Positions 1-7,503 of a DNA stretch of 23,307 bases are shown piece after piece. A program made the position numbers and the translations under genes. Source of the stretch: Chloroflexota bacterium. Its GTDB lineage: Bacteria; Chloroflexota; UBA6077. Each line of letters starts with the position of its first letter. Positions within the stretch are counted from its first letter, which is position 1. The stretch covers positions 1-23,307 of the forward strand of contig JAJYKO010000006.1 in assembly GCA_021788565.1 (NCBI GenBank). The letters run 5' to 3'. The notes beneath the pieces were generated by a model. It was not told where the DNA came from. It saw nothing but the letters and a program-made list of their open reading frames with translations, and searched no databases.

Positions 1-191
1 ATTCCTCACGCTTCGTCTTACCGTATGTCGCGTCACCTTCCCAACAACGAGGAAAGTGTACCAGCTTCAAGGGCGCCGTCAACATGTCCGAATCACGTTG
101 GAGAGGTTCGAGACCATCCTGCTCGCAGTATGACCGGATTGCCGCGGGTCTCCGGCCGCGAGTGCGTCCGCGCCTTGGGAAAGCTGGGCTT

Positions 192-2003
192 CTACTCTGA
201 GTGATCCGCCCCGCTATCGACCAGCGACCGCAGTAGTCGCTGCCGGTCTATGATGCCGGCGGGACGGCCCTCGGCATCCAGCACCACCAGCCTCTTCACT
301 CGCCGCGTCACCATCAGGCGGATGGCTTCGATGATCGGCGTCTCCGTGGTTACCGAGAATACATGACGCCTCATTACGTCGGCCGCCGTAATCGGACCGT
401 GGACGTGAGAGGAACGCACCGTCCCTTCACCCACCTGCTGCGGTGCCAGCCTGCCGGCTAGGGCCTGGAGGATGCCCGGGCGCATTGCCGGCTCGGCGCG
501 AGCGAGCAGGTCGCGGTCGGCTATGATGCCCACTACCTTGCCCGCCTCGTCGGCCACCACCACCCTGCGCAGAGGCGTGCCGAGGACTCCGTGCAGGACA
601 GCTTCTATGGACGCCGAACTCGCTACGATGGGCACCTGCGGGTCCATCGCGTCACCGGCGGTCCGGACGCGCACCAGCATCGGCTCGTGGACCTCGACCG
701 GCGACTCGGGCGCCGCCGCCAGCTGCCGCAGCACGTCAACGCGACTCAACATTCCAATAAGCCGGCCCTGATTATCGGCGACCGGCAGACGCTTGAGGTT
801 GCGTGTTGCCATGAGATGGATCGCCTCTTTGAGGGCAGTTTCCGGCCTCACGGTCAGGGGATTGGGCGTCATCACCTCACGGACCGTCTGGTCGGCTTCC
901 TCCAAGGCGCGCCCCTGCTCCGCGAGCTCTTCGTCGCTCAGGTCCCGATGCACGCTCAGACGTAGGCCCAAGCTCCCGCGCGACAGGAGGTCGCCACCGG
1001 TGACAATGCCAACTACCCGCCTTTCACCGTCCACCACTGGCACGGCCTTGAAGTCGCGCCGCACCAGCATCTGCACGGCCTCGGCCAGGGGCGCCGTGAC
1101 GGTCACGCTGACGACCTCGCGGGTCATCACGTCGCGCACCGCGCGGGCCAGCAGTGGCGTTCGAATCACCAGCACGCCGCAAGGGGCCTCGTTGGCCACC
1201 TTGCGGGCCGTTCCCCCGGTGGTCGGGCTCCAGGGTCTCTCATGGCCGGTAGCGCCCACCACGATCAGGTCGATGTCCTCCCGCTGCGCCTGTCCCACGA
1301 GGCCACCAGCCGCATAGCCGTGACGCAGGACTGCCTGGAAGCTCACTCCTGCCTCCTGCGCTTGCTCCTCAGCCGCGACCTGCACCCGTTTGAAGTAGTC
1401 GTCTCTCGCCTGCCCTCTCCCCATGCTGGCCGAGGCGGGCTCGCCTTCCACCACGGAGAGGCCGTGGAGGCTAGCGCCCCATAGTCGGGCGAGTTCCAGC
1501 GCTGACTCGAAGGCACGCTGTCCCAGGGGAGACCCGTCCAGCCCCACGAGAAGCCTCTTGAAGGGGCCGCCTGCCGGGCTGGGCCGGGTTACCAGAACGC
1601 TACACGGTGCGTGCCCCACCAGCTTGTCGGCGGTGCTTCCCATGAAGGCCCCCCAGACCCCGGAGTGTCCCCTGTGTCCCACGACCAGCAGGTCGTAGCC
1701 ATCGGAGCAGACGTAGTCGATCAGGGCCTGGACCTCGTGGCCTCTGAGTATCCCTGTGCGGATGGATACAGCGTGCCGGGCAGCACGTCGCCTGGCCTCG
1801 TCGTGCAGCTCGGAGTAGTAGGAATCCGCCTCGGAACGCTCGGACGCGGACTCCTCCCTCGTGGCAACGTACTTTGGCAGCTCCTCCTCGACCGAGACCA
1901 CGTCCACCGCCGCGCCTGCTCGGGCCGCGAGGTCGAGGGCGACGTCCAGGGCGCGCCAGGAACTCTCCGAGCCATCCAAAGCCACCACCAGGTGTCTGAA
2001 CAT
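192..2003 (-). CDS. Tandem universal stress protein – quadruple CBS domain fusion
   Basis: A 603-residue soluble protein with two UspA domains (about 1-141 and 147-282) followed by four CBS motifs (about 288-342, 374-428, 449-502 and 540-594), i.e. two Bateman modules. The first UspA domain has a canonical ATP-binding loop GX2GX9GS (G109, G112, G122-S123). In the second (G250, G253) the GT is one residue late. Both domain types bind adenine nucleotides, so a nucleotide or energy-state sensor is the natural inference; the target is unknown. The ATG at 2003 has a strong GGAGG-type Shine-Dalgarno. It lies 136 bases after hyfB on the same strand and is probably the last gene of the fluoride-riboswitch-led membrane complex operon. 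UspA-like genes are known fluoride-riboswitch associates. Domain call is firm; function is not. Confidence 0.93.
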   Translation of the reverse strand: MFRHLVVALDGSESSWRALDVALDLAARAGAAVDVVSVEEELPKYVATREESASERSEADSYYSELHDEARRRAARHAVSIRTGILRGHEVQALIDYVCSDGYDLLVVGHRGHSGVWGAFMGSTADKLVGHAPCSVLVTRPSPAGGPFKRLLVGLDGSPLGQRAFESALELARLWGASLHGLSVVEGEPASASMGRGQARDDYFKRVQVAAEEQAQEAGVSFQAVLRHGYAAGGLVGQAQREDIDLIVVGATGHERPWSPTTGGTARKVANEAPCGVLVIRTPLLARAVRDVMTREVVSVTVTAPLAEAVQMLVRRDFKAVPVVDGERRVVGIVTGGDLLSRGSLGLRLSVHRDLSDEELAEQGRALEEADQTVREVMTPNPLTVRPETALKEAIHLMATRNLKRLPVADNQGRLIGMLSRVDVLRQLAAAPESPVEVHEPMLVRVRTAGDAMDPQVPIVASSASIEAVLHGVLGTPLRRVVVADEAGKVVGIIADRDLLARAEPAMRPGILQALAGRLAPQQVGEGTVRSSHVHGPITAADVMRRHVFSVTTETPIIEAIRLMVTRRVKRLVVLDAEGRPAGIIDRQRLLRSLVDSGADHSE

Positions 2004-2027
2004 CTCGACTCCTCCTACACGATCAGC

Positions 2028-2127
2028 AAAACAGGATAGACAGGATGAGGAAGGATATTCAGGGTCAGAACCCTCGCTCAGGCATCTCTATCGGACCCAC
2101 CATTCCCGTGTTCTGTGCATCCTGTTT
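2028..2127. repeat. Imperfect inverted repeat between hyfB and the USP–CBS gene
   Basis: Arms at 2028-2044 (AAACAGGATAGACAGGA) and 2111-2127 (reverse complement AAACAGGATGCACAGAA) agree at about 13 of 17 positions. They enclose about 66 bases with no ORF. Similar ACAGGAT-type sequences are common intergenic repeats in bacteria. It could fold in the operon mRNA, but there is no T-tract, so I do not call it a terminator. Confidence 0.45.
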
Positions 2128-2139
2128 GGTAGCCTCCAC

Positions 2140-4290
2140 TTACAGCGCACGCAGCGTGAGCACAATCAGCACGATAGCGAAGATGTAGCCCACATACAGG
2201 TTGACGTTCCCCGACTGGACAACCTTAACCCGCTCCGCCAGTAGCTCGATTATCGCCCTGAGCGGGCGGTAAAGCTCCCTTGCGAAGGGACCCGGCACCT
2301 CCTGCGCGTATTCGATGCGGCCCTCCAGGTGTCGGGAAGCTGGGGCCACCTGACGCAAGGTCGCCGTGGAGCGGTACAGCCTGTTGAAAATCAGCCGCAC
2401 GGGATTGCTGTAGGCGAGACCCGAGTACTGCATGCGCGGGGTGAAGCGCAGGATGCCGCCCGCCCATACCGCTCCCGTTCGCCTGGCCCCCATCGGCCGA
2501 ACCAGCTTCAGGGCAGCCAGCGTCAAACCCGCGAAAATCAGCAGGGCCAGGGTCAGATAGGTGGGCGAGTTGATGGTAGAAAAGCCTGGCGCAGGGATGA
2601 CCACGAGCCCATTGCCCGGAACGAGTCCTCGGAAGAGGCCTCCGCCCAGTCCCACCAGCGGCGCGTAGTCGCCTGGATGGTCCGTGAAGAGGGGCGGCAC
2701 GATCTGGTTGGCGACGCTCACGCCGTAGAGGGGGGTCGTGACCCGGTCCAGGAGGGGCAGGAACAGCGCGGGGAAGACCCCCAGGGCCGCGGCGAGCACG
2801 GCGAGGAAACCCATTGCGACCCGCATGCTACCCGGCACCTCGTGGGCCCTGGCTGCCTGGTCGCTCCGCGGCATCCCCAGGAAGGAGATCGCGAAGGCTC
2901 GGACGAACGCGGTGGCCGCGATGGCGGCCGTCAGGGCCAGGAGCGCCCCACCCGCGGCGACTATCACCTTGGCCGAAGTATCCGGTATGGCGTAGCTCTG
3001 GAGCATCGTCTCGAGGATCATCCACTCGCTGATATAGCCGTTGAGCGGCGGGACCGCTGAGATAGCCAGGGCCGCCACCAGAAAGAAGGCCGACGTCCAC
3101 GGCATAAGGCGGATCAGTCCACCCAGCCGGTCCAGGTCCCGGGTACCTGTAGCATGGTCCACGGCCCCCGCCCCGAGGAATAGAAGTCCCTTGTACACCG
3201 CGTGGTTCAACGCGTGGTAGAGAGCAGCGATGGCCGCGATGGCGGCAAGCGCGGTGAGGTGATAGGCGGCGAAGGTGATGGACAATCCGACGCCGACCAG
3301 GATGATCCCGACGTTCTCGATGCTGGAGTAGGCGAGGATCCGCTTCAGGTCCTTCTGCACGAAGGCTTGGAGGATGCCGATCAGTGCCGTGACTGCCCCG
3401 ACACCCAGGATGAAGAGTCCCCACCAGACCGGTCCGCCACCCAGGATATCCACGATCAGGCGCAACATCCCGTAGATGCCCAGCTTGATAATCACAGCGG
3501 AGAGGAGCGAGGAGACGTGACTGGGCGCGGCGGGGTGTGCCTCCGGCAGCCAGACCTGGAGCGGCAGGATGCCGGCCTTGGCCCCGAAGCCAAAGAAGGC
3601 CAGCAGGAAGACCGCATCGCGCAGCGGCGCCGAGAGGCCGGCAGCGCCGGCCCTCAGGGAGGCATAGTCGAAGCCCCCGCCCTGGCGGAACAGGAAGAGG
3701 AAGGCGGCCAGGATGCCCACGGTACCCAACTCGCTCACCGCCAGCATCAGGAAGCCGGCACGGATGACACGCGGGTCGCGGTACTCGAAGTTCACCGCGA
3801 GGTAGCTAAGGAAGGCCATCGCCTCCCAGGCCATCAGAAACAGCACGGCGTCGTCGGCAGCCAGGATCAGCACCAGCGACAGCAGCAGCAGATTGAGCAG
3901 AGCGCCGATGGGCCGCAGATCGCGGTGATCGTCCAGGCCGACGCGGTTTCCGGAAACCGCGTCGGCCTCAAGAGTTCCCGAGTGGGTCAGATACCCGACC
4001 GAGTAGAGGGCCACGGGCAGTGATACCAGCCCGACGATCACGAGGAAGAGGGCGGAGAGGGCGTCAACGTGCAGGCTGAGGGCCCCGAAGGGGAGCCCTG
4101 TGTTCAGCTTCGCGACCGGGGATGCTCCGCCAGCCAGCACGCTCATGCCGGCTACCAGGTCAGCCAGGGCCGCAAGGCCGGCGCAACCCGCCGCCAACCG
4201 AACGGTCCACCTGGGGTTCGACCCGGCGGCTGCCAGCAGCGCACCCAACACGTAGAGGATGAAAGCGGCCCAGAGGGCGTCTGCGCTCAC
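2140..4290 (-). CDS. hyfB: Hydrogenase-4 component B-like (NuoL/HycC-type) antiporter-like membrane subunit
   Basis: A 716-residue polytopic membrane protein of the proton-conducting NuoL/M/N family, nearest the HyfB/HycC branch. Landmarks are the PEAHPAAPSHVSSLLSAV segment, the LAYSSIENVG motif, the HAVYKGLLFLGAGAV segment and a long C-terminal extension with RLIFNRLYR and ELLAERVKVVQSGNVN before a last membrane helix, typical of HyfB. It would be the ion-translocating arm of the complex. The start is GTG at 4290 with GGAGG seven bases upstream; it overlaps the small-subunit stop as GTGA (4287-4290), so translation is coupled. The reading frame is intact, and its LAYSS tyrosine is present, unlike in the neighbouring hyfF. 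Family assignment is firm; ion specificity cannot be read from sequence. Confidence 0.93.
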   Translation of the reverse strand: MSADALWAAFILYVLGALLAAAGSNPRWTVRLAAGCAGLAALADLVAGMSVLAGGASPVAKLNTGLPFGALSLHVDALSALFLVIVGLVSLPVALYSVGYLTHSGTLEADAVSGNRVGLDDHRDLRPIGALLNLLLLSLVLILAADDAVLFLMAWEAMAFLSYLAVNFEYRDPRVIRAGFLMLAVSELGTVGILAAFLFLFRQGGGFDYASLRAGAAGLSAPLRDAVFLLAFFGFGAKAGILPLQVWLPEAHPAAPSHVSSLLSAVIIKLGIYGMLRLIVDILGGGPVWWGLFILGVGAVTALIGILQAFVQKDLKRILAYSSIENVGIILVGVGLSITFAAYHLTALAAIAAIAALYHALNHAVYKGLLFLGAGAVDHATGTRDLDRLGGLIRLMPWTSAFFLVAALAISAVPPLNGYISEWMILETMLQSYAIPDTSAKVIVAAGGALLALTAAIAATAFVRAFAISFLGMPRSDQAARAHEVPGSMRVAMGFLAVLAAALGVFPALFLPLLDRVTTPLYGVSVANQIVPPLFTDHPGDYAPLVGLGGGLFRGLVPGNGLVVIPAPGFSTINSPTYLTLALLIFAGLTLAALKLVRPMGARRTGAVWAGGILRFTPRMQYSGLAYSNPVRLIFNRLYRSTATLRQVAPASRHLEGRIEYAQEVPGPFARELYRPLRAIIELLAERVKVVQSGNVNLYVGYIFAIVLIVLTLRAL

Positions 4291-4844
4291 GATTCCACCT
4301 CCGCGGATCCAGGTGTCGCGAACACCTCGCGTTTGGCCGTTCTTGGACCCCGAACCCGGTGTGCAGACTCCTGTTTCGCCCTACCCAGGGCCAGCAAAAG
4401 ACCGTGGATCAAGGCGAGGGGCGAGGGCGGGCAGCCCGGAATGTAGACGTCCACGGGCAGAACCTCCGCCAGTCCGTTCCGGGCGAAGGGGCTGGTACAG
4501 AAGATCCCGCCGGTACAGGCGCAAGCGCCGACCGCCACTACCAGGCGAGGCTCCGGCATCGCATCATAAGTTGCGCGCAGCGGCTCCTCCATCGCTCGGG
4601 TAACCGGCCCCGTCACCAGCAGCAGGTCGGCGTGGCGAGGCGAGGGGGTGAAGAAGATGCCCAGCCGCTGAACGTCGTAATAAGGGTTGGTGAGCATCTT
4701 GATCTCCGATTCGCAGCCATTGCAGGAGCCCGCATCCACGTGGCGCACGTGGAGCGAGCGCCCGAAGAGCTGCTGTATCTGACCACGCAGCCCGTCGGCG
4801 ACGCGATCCAGATCCTTTTCAGCGCTCTGGTTCATAGTCTTCAT
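4287..4844 (-). CDS. hyfI: NuoB/HycG-like small subunit with one [4Fe-4S] cluster
   Basis: 185 residues, the small electron-transfer subunit of group-4 hydrogenase-like or complex-I-like enzymes. Cluster ligands are visible: C41 and C44 in DAGSCNGCESE, C108 or C110 in GACACTGG and C138 in PGCPPSP. The CxxC form is that of hydrogenase-type subunits rather than the CC form of NuoB. The frame is open upstream to 5012, but ATG 4844 has GAGG six bases ahead and gives the normal family N-terminus; ATG 4835 is an alternative. It overlaps the ferredoxin gene by 26 bases and hyfB by 4, so the three genes are translationally linked. The proximal cluster is intact even though the partner large subunit lacks the Ni-Fe site, which argues that electron transfer is retained. 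Confidence 0.9.
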   Translation of the reverse strand: MKTMNQSAEKDLDRVADGLRGQIQQLFGRSLHVRHVDAGSCNGCESEIKMLTNPYYDVQRLGIFFTPSPRHADLLLVTGPVTRAMEEPLRATYDAMPEPRLVVAVGACACTGGIFCTSPFARNGLAEVLPVDVYIPGCPPSPLALIHGLLLALGRAKQESAHRVRGPRTAKREVFATPGSAEVES

Positions 4845-5208
4845 CCCTTGCCTCAGGATCGTACAGCAGGTCGGTCCAGAGATCCTCTCGCCGCCTCGCG
4901 GCTGTCTCGTACTCTGGACTGAAGGTGATGGCCCCCTCCGGACAGGCTTCCACGCACAGCCCACAGCCGATACATGCTCCCAGGTCGAGGCGCAGCCGTA
5001 CCGGCCTGCCATCGGTATCTCTCTCCAAAGTCAGGGCCCGGGTAGGACAGACCCTGACGCACTCCACACAGCTGTCATCAGCCCAACAACCCGCACAATC
5101 CAACACCAGCCGGCCTCGAAACCCCGCGGGCATCGGCTCGGGGGATGCAGGATAGCGGGTGGTAACGACCCCTGTTTTCAGTCCCTTACGTATCCACGAT
5201 ATCTGCAC
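4819..5208 (-). CDS. hyfH: Two-cluster [4Fe-4S] ferredoxin subunit (HyfH/HycF/NuoI-like)
   Basis: 129 residues with two ferredoxin motifs. The first uses C47, C50 and C54 plus C38 or C41 (CVECVRVCP, preceded by CAGC). The second is CIGCGLCVEACP (C79, C82, C85, C89). It would relay electrons to the small subunit in the peripheral arm. Start is GTG at 5208 with AGGAGG six bases upstream. It sits between the IS element and the small subunit. In the ancestral operon it followed hyfG after an intergenic space of about 125 bases that contains a palindromic repeat. The first cluster has an additional upstream Cys pair, so the exact fourth ligand is not certain. Confidence 0.9.
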   Translation of the reverse strand: MQISWIRKGLKTGVVTTRYPASPEPMPAGFRGRLVLDCAGCWADDSCVECVRVCPTRALTLERDTDGRPVRLRLDLGACIGCGLCVEACPEGAITFSPEYETAARRREDLWTDLLYDPEARDEDYEPER

Positions 5209-5253
5209 GATACACCTCCTACTCCGCCGGCCGCCCGGACCACAACGCCAGTA

Positions 5254-5313
5254 GTAGGGAACGGCGGCCCTGCCGGCCCGTCCCAGCGGGCGGGTACGGC
5301 GCCCCGCCCCTAC
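5254..5313. repeat. Palindromic GC-rich dispersed repeat in the ferredoxin leader
   Basis: About 60 bases begin GTAGGG and end CCCTAC, with a GC-rich imperfect palindromic interior. The left half (GTAGGG..CGGCGGCCCTGCCGG) recurs almost exactly at 8831-8859 inside hyfG, which shows that it is a dispersed family. It lies between the IS and the ferredoxin Shine-Dalgarno. It could be a REP/MITE-like element; mobility is not shown. Confidence 0.6.
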
Positions 5314-5331
5314 AGGTCTTGGCAGGCACTC

Positions 5332-5354
5332 CTAGCCTACTTTTCGTGCAACCA
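5332..5354. repeat. Left target duplication (CTAG) and left terminal inverted repeat of the IS
   Basis: CTAG at 5332-5335 is followed by the IS end CCTACTTTTCGTGCAACCA (5336-5354). This end matches the right end, read on the other strand, at 15 of 19 bases. The transposase stop codon TAG is contributed by this target duplication. Confidence 0.85.
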
Positions 5355-7407
5355 AGTCCGGTTTTGAGTTTTGGAGTGTCCATTGCGCGTTGATCGAAAG
5401 GCCGGGCCAGACGAAGCCCGGCAGCGGTGGCTGACGCAGGGCACCCAGCCGCAACGAGCGGCGGGGCCAGCCACTGCCCGGCCTGAACTGCACGACCACC
5501 CCGTCTTCGTCAGACAGCACGTCTGCTGGCCCCCTCGCCATTTGGGTCAGGGCCGCCAAGCCCGGGATCTCGCCAGCCTCGGGTCCGCTCTCGGCCCAGA
5601 CGGTGTCGGCCGACCAGAAGGCGAAGTTGAGCCCTGCGAAGACGAACTGTCCCAGGACGTCCAGACCCGGGGCATGGCGGAGCCGATGGCCGCGCCACCC
5701 GAGATAGCTCTTGGCCAGGCGGTTCACCAGTTCCACCGTGCCTCCCCGCACATGGTAGTGCTGGACGGTCGCCACGGCGCTACGCTCCTCGGCAGGCACG
5801 GTGGTCAGGATCAAGGCATGGCTGATCCGAGCCTCGCGGCTGGCCGATCCCGCGAGTTCCTTGCGGTAGCCCAGGAGCCGCAGCGGATGCGGGCATTGGG
5901 CATAGCCGGTCTCGGAGCACTCGGAGACCTGGGCGTTCGCCGATACCTCCTCCCAGGAGCCGAAGATCGCCTCTCCCCGGGCCTCGCGGCGCAAGAGAGT
6001 GCTCACCGTTGCTGGACTGATCGCCTTGGTGGTCAGCTCGTAGCCCTCTTCTATGAGAGCGGCTACCTGCTCGCTGCCCCCAAACTGCGCATCCATCACC
6101 AGTTCGATGGCCGTCACCGACCCCTCGCCTGCACCAATGGTCTCGTTCTCGGCCCGAAGCCGCCCAAGCCGCTCGGTCATCGCCGCGATGGCCCTGTCCA
6201 TCTCCTCCAGGCGGGCTTTGCCGGCTGCCAATTGCGCCTGGGCACGGGAGAGTCGGCCCTGGGCGTTCTCCAACCGGCATATCGCTTCTTGAAGCGCCAG
6301 TTCCTCCTCGCCCGTCGGACTCTCCTGGCTCGAATGTCGCTCGGCCAGCCGCTTCTCGGCCGCCCGAAGCTTGCCCTGTGCCGTCCAGAGCCGGTGCTCG
6401 CAACCCTCCACACGGTCTCGGAGCAGGTCCACCTTCTCTTCCTGCTGCTGACTCCGCATCTTGGCGGCATCCAGGCGCGGGGCCAGCAGTTCCGGTCGGC
6501 GCCAAGGGTGTCCCAGGCTCGCCTCGGTTATGAGCCTCAGCCGCTCCAGGCACTCCGACGGGTGGGCGTTACCCGGCCTCAGGAAGCCGCCCAGGGAGAC
6601 GGGGCGACCTTCACCCTCGGGGTCCTTTCCCCGCAAGGTGGCTTCCGCCCACTGGTAGCCCCTGCCCAGCCCCGACTCCATGTGACCGTAGGCGGCAAAC
6701 GGCTCGCTGGTCGCATCGGTGGTGATCTCTTTGGCCGTCAGATCCCAGTCCACCACCAGTCGCTCTCCCAGCTTCTGGGCTCGGCCTCGGCAAAGAGCCA
6801 CGTAGGGGGCGAACACCAAGCGCAACTGCCCTCGAAGGGCTTCGGCCACCTCCCAGTCGAGGGCATGCAGGTGGCGGCAAACCCCGCTGACGTCCGGGAA
6901 CTGCTCCTGACCCCAGGCGTGGGCCAGGGCGGGGTCGGATCGCAAGGGGGTCTCCCCTCGGCTGATCTGCTGCAACTGGCCGTGTCCCGCCAGGATATTG
7001 ACGAAGGCGGTCACCAGGTGCTCATCGGGAGAGTGCAGGACCGTCTTACCTGGCAAGTCCACCTCCCCCAGGGCTTCCAGGAGACCGATCCGCTGGGCGA
7101 AGTGGCCCTCCAGGACCAGTCGGCCGTGGTTGGTGAACTCGGGACCCGATGCCCCACGGCCTTCGGCAGCCCCAGGTTCCGAGGCCGGAAGGGCACTGGG
7201 CAATACTTCGGCAGTCCGCGGGGCGGGTGGCTCCGAGTCGGCCGAAGGGCTGGACCTGCTGATGCGAGCGATCACGGCAGCACATATCGACACAGTCAGC
7301 ATCACGGCGAGACCGACAGCGGGACGGAATGGTATGCTGGACAAGGCGGCAGACCTCTCGGTGGGGGATGGTGGACTCTTGGGGGAGTACCACCAGCACC
7401 CTACCAA
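5332..7407 (-). CDS. DDE transposase, IS1380-like, with internal coiled coil
   Basis: Up to 691 residues. The N-terminal third has an IS1380-style pattern (NHG at 93-95, LRSDPALAHAWG, then VVDWDLT around D220/D222). A charged coiled coil fills about 315-425. The catalytic part resumes with ELVMDAQFGG (D439) and GGTVELVNRLAKSYLG (E559), giving a plausible DDE triad. The start is uncertain: the frame opens at TTG 7407, ATG 7302 is an alternative, and residues before about 90 look low-complexity. The frame reads through the left inverted repeat and ends at TAG 5332-5334, which lies in the CTAG target duplication rather than in the element itself. The frame is intact, so the element may be active. 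Family assignment within DDE transposases is tentative. Confidence 0.85.
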   Translation of the reverse strand: MVGCWWYSPKSPPSPTERSAALSSIPFRPAVGLAVMLTVSICAAVIARISRSSPSADSEPPAPRTAEVLPSALPASEPGAAEGRGASGPEFTNHGRLVLEGHFAQRIGLLEALGEVDLPGKTVLHSPDEHLVTAFVNILAGHGQLQQISRGETPLRSDPALAHAWGQEQFPDVSGVCRHLHALDWEVAEALRGQLRLVFAPYVALCRGRAQKLGERLVVDWDLTAKEITTDATSEPFAAYGHMESGLGRGYQWAEATLRGKDPEGEGRPVSLGGFLRPGNAHPSECLERLRLITEASLGHPWRRPELLAPRLDAAKMRSQQQEEKVDLLRDRVEGCEHRLWTAQGKLRAAEKRLAERHSSQESPTGEEELALQEAICRLENAQGRLSRAQAQLAAGKARLEEMDRAIAAMTERLGRLRAENETIGAGEGSVTAIELVMDAQFGGSEQVAALIEEGYELTTKAISPATVSTLLRREARGEAIFGSWEEVSANAQVSECSETGYAQCPHPLRLLGYRKELAGSASREARISHALILTTVPAEERSAVATVQHYHVRGGTVELVNRLAKSYLGWRGHRLRHAPGLDVLGQFVFAGLNFAFWSADTVWAESGPEAGEIPGLAALTQMARGPADVLSDEDGVVVQFRPGSGWPRRSLRLGALRQPPLPGFVWPGLSINAQWTLQNSKPDLVARKVG

Positions 7408-7499
7408 CTTGTGGTCTGCCGTTCAACTTGTCCCCAACTGCCTGTTGCACCAATCGCGTCTCCAAAGTCGAATCCCATGCTAGTTGCACGAAAGTTGGG
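5336..7499 (-). mobile_element. Insertion sequence, 2164 bp, CTAG target duplication
   Basis: Ends are defined by 19-base imperfect terminal inverted repeats (5336-5354 and 7481-7499, 15/19 matching, both beginning CC) and by an exact 4-base duplication CTAG (5332-5335 and 7500-7503). One transposase gene occupies the whole element. The four-base duplication and CC ends fit the IS1380 family; CTAG also fits the YTAR target of some IS5 elements, but the protein does not look IS5-like. The element lies in the same orientation as the operon it interrupts, between hyfG and the ferredoxin gene. It is inserted precisely at the hyfG stop codon, leaving that frame unchanged. Confidence 0.88.
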
Positions 7500-7503
7500 C
7501 TAG
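7481..7503. repeat. Right terminal inverted repeat and right target duplication (CTAG)
   Basis: On the minus strand the IS end reads CCCAACTTTCGTGCAACTA (7499-7481). It is flanked by CTAG at 7500-7503, whose last three bases on the minus strand are the hyfG stop codon TAG. Confidence 0.85.

Noticed and set aside
1..191. Possible gene or terminator downstream of the USP–CBS gene
   Set aside because: No supported frame, and the GC-rich inverted stretch near 142-172 lacks a T-tract.
2004..2139. Fluoride riboswitch before the USP–CBS gene
   Set aside because: No GCGATG hairpin or TGATGRCYCCT strand; the gap holds an ACAGGAT inverted repeat.
3202..4023. Long plus-strand open frame opposite hyfB
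   Set aside because: Composition rich in Gln, Glu, Asp and Arg is typical of antisense shadows of membrane genes; there is no Shine-Dalgarno and no domain.
5371..7503. 710-codon plus-strand open frame
   Set aside because: It is antisense to the transposase over the whole IS, has no recognisable domain, and mirrors the high-GC codon bias of the real gene on the minus strand.
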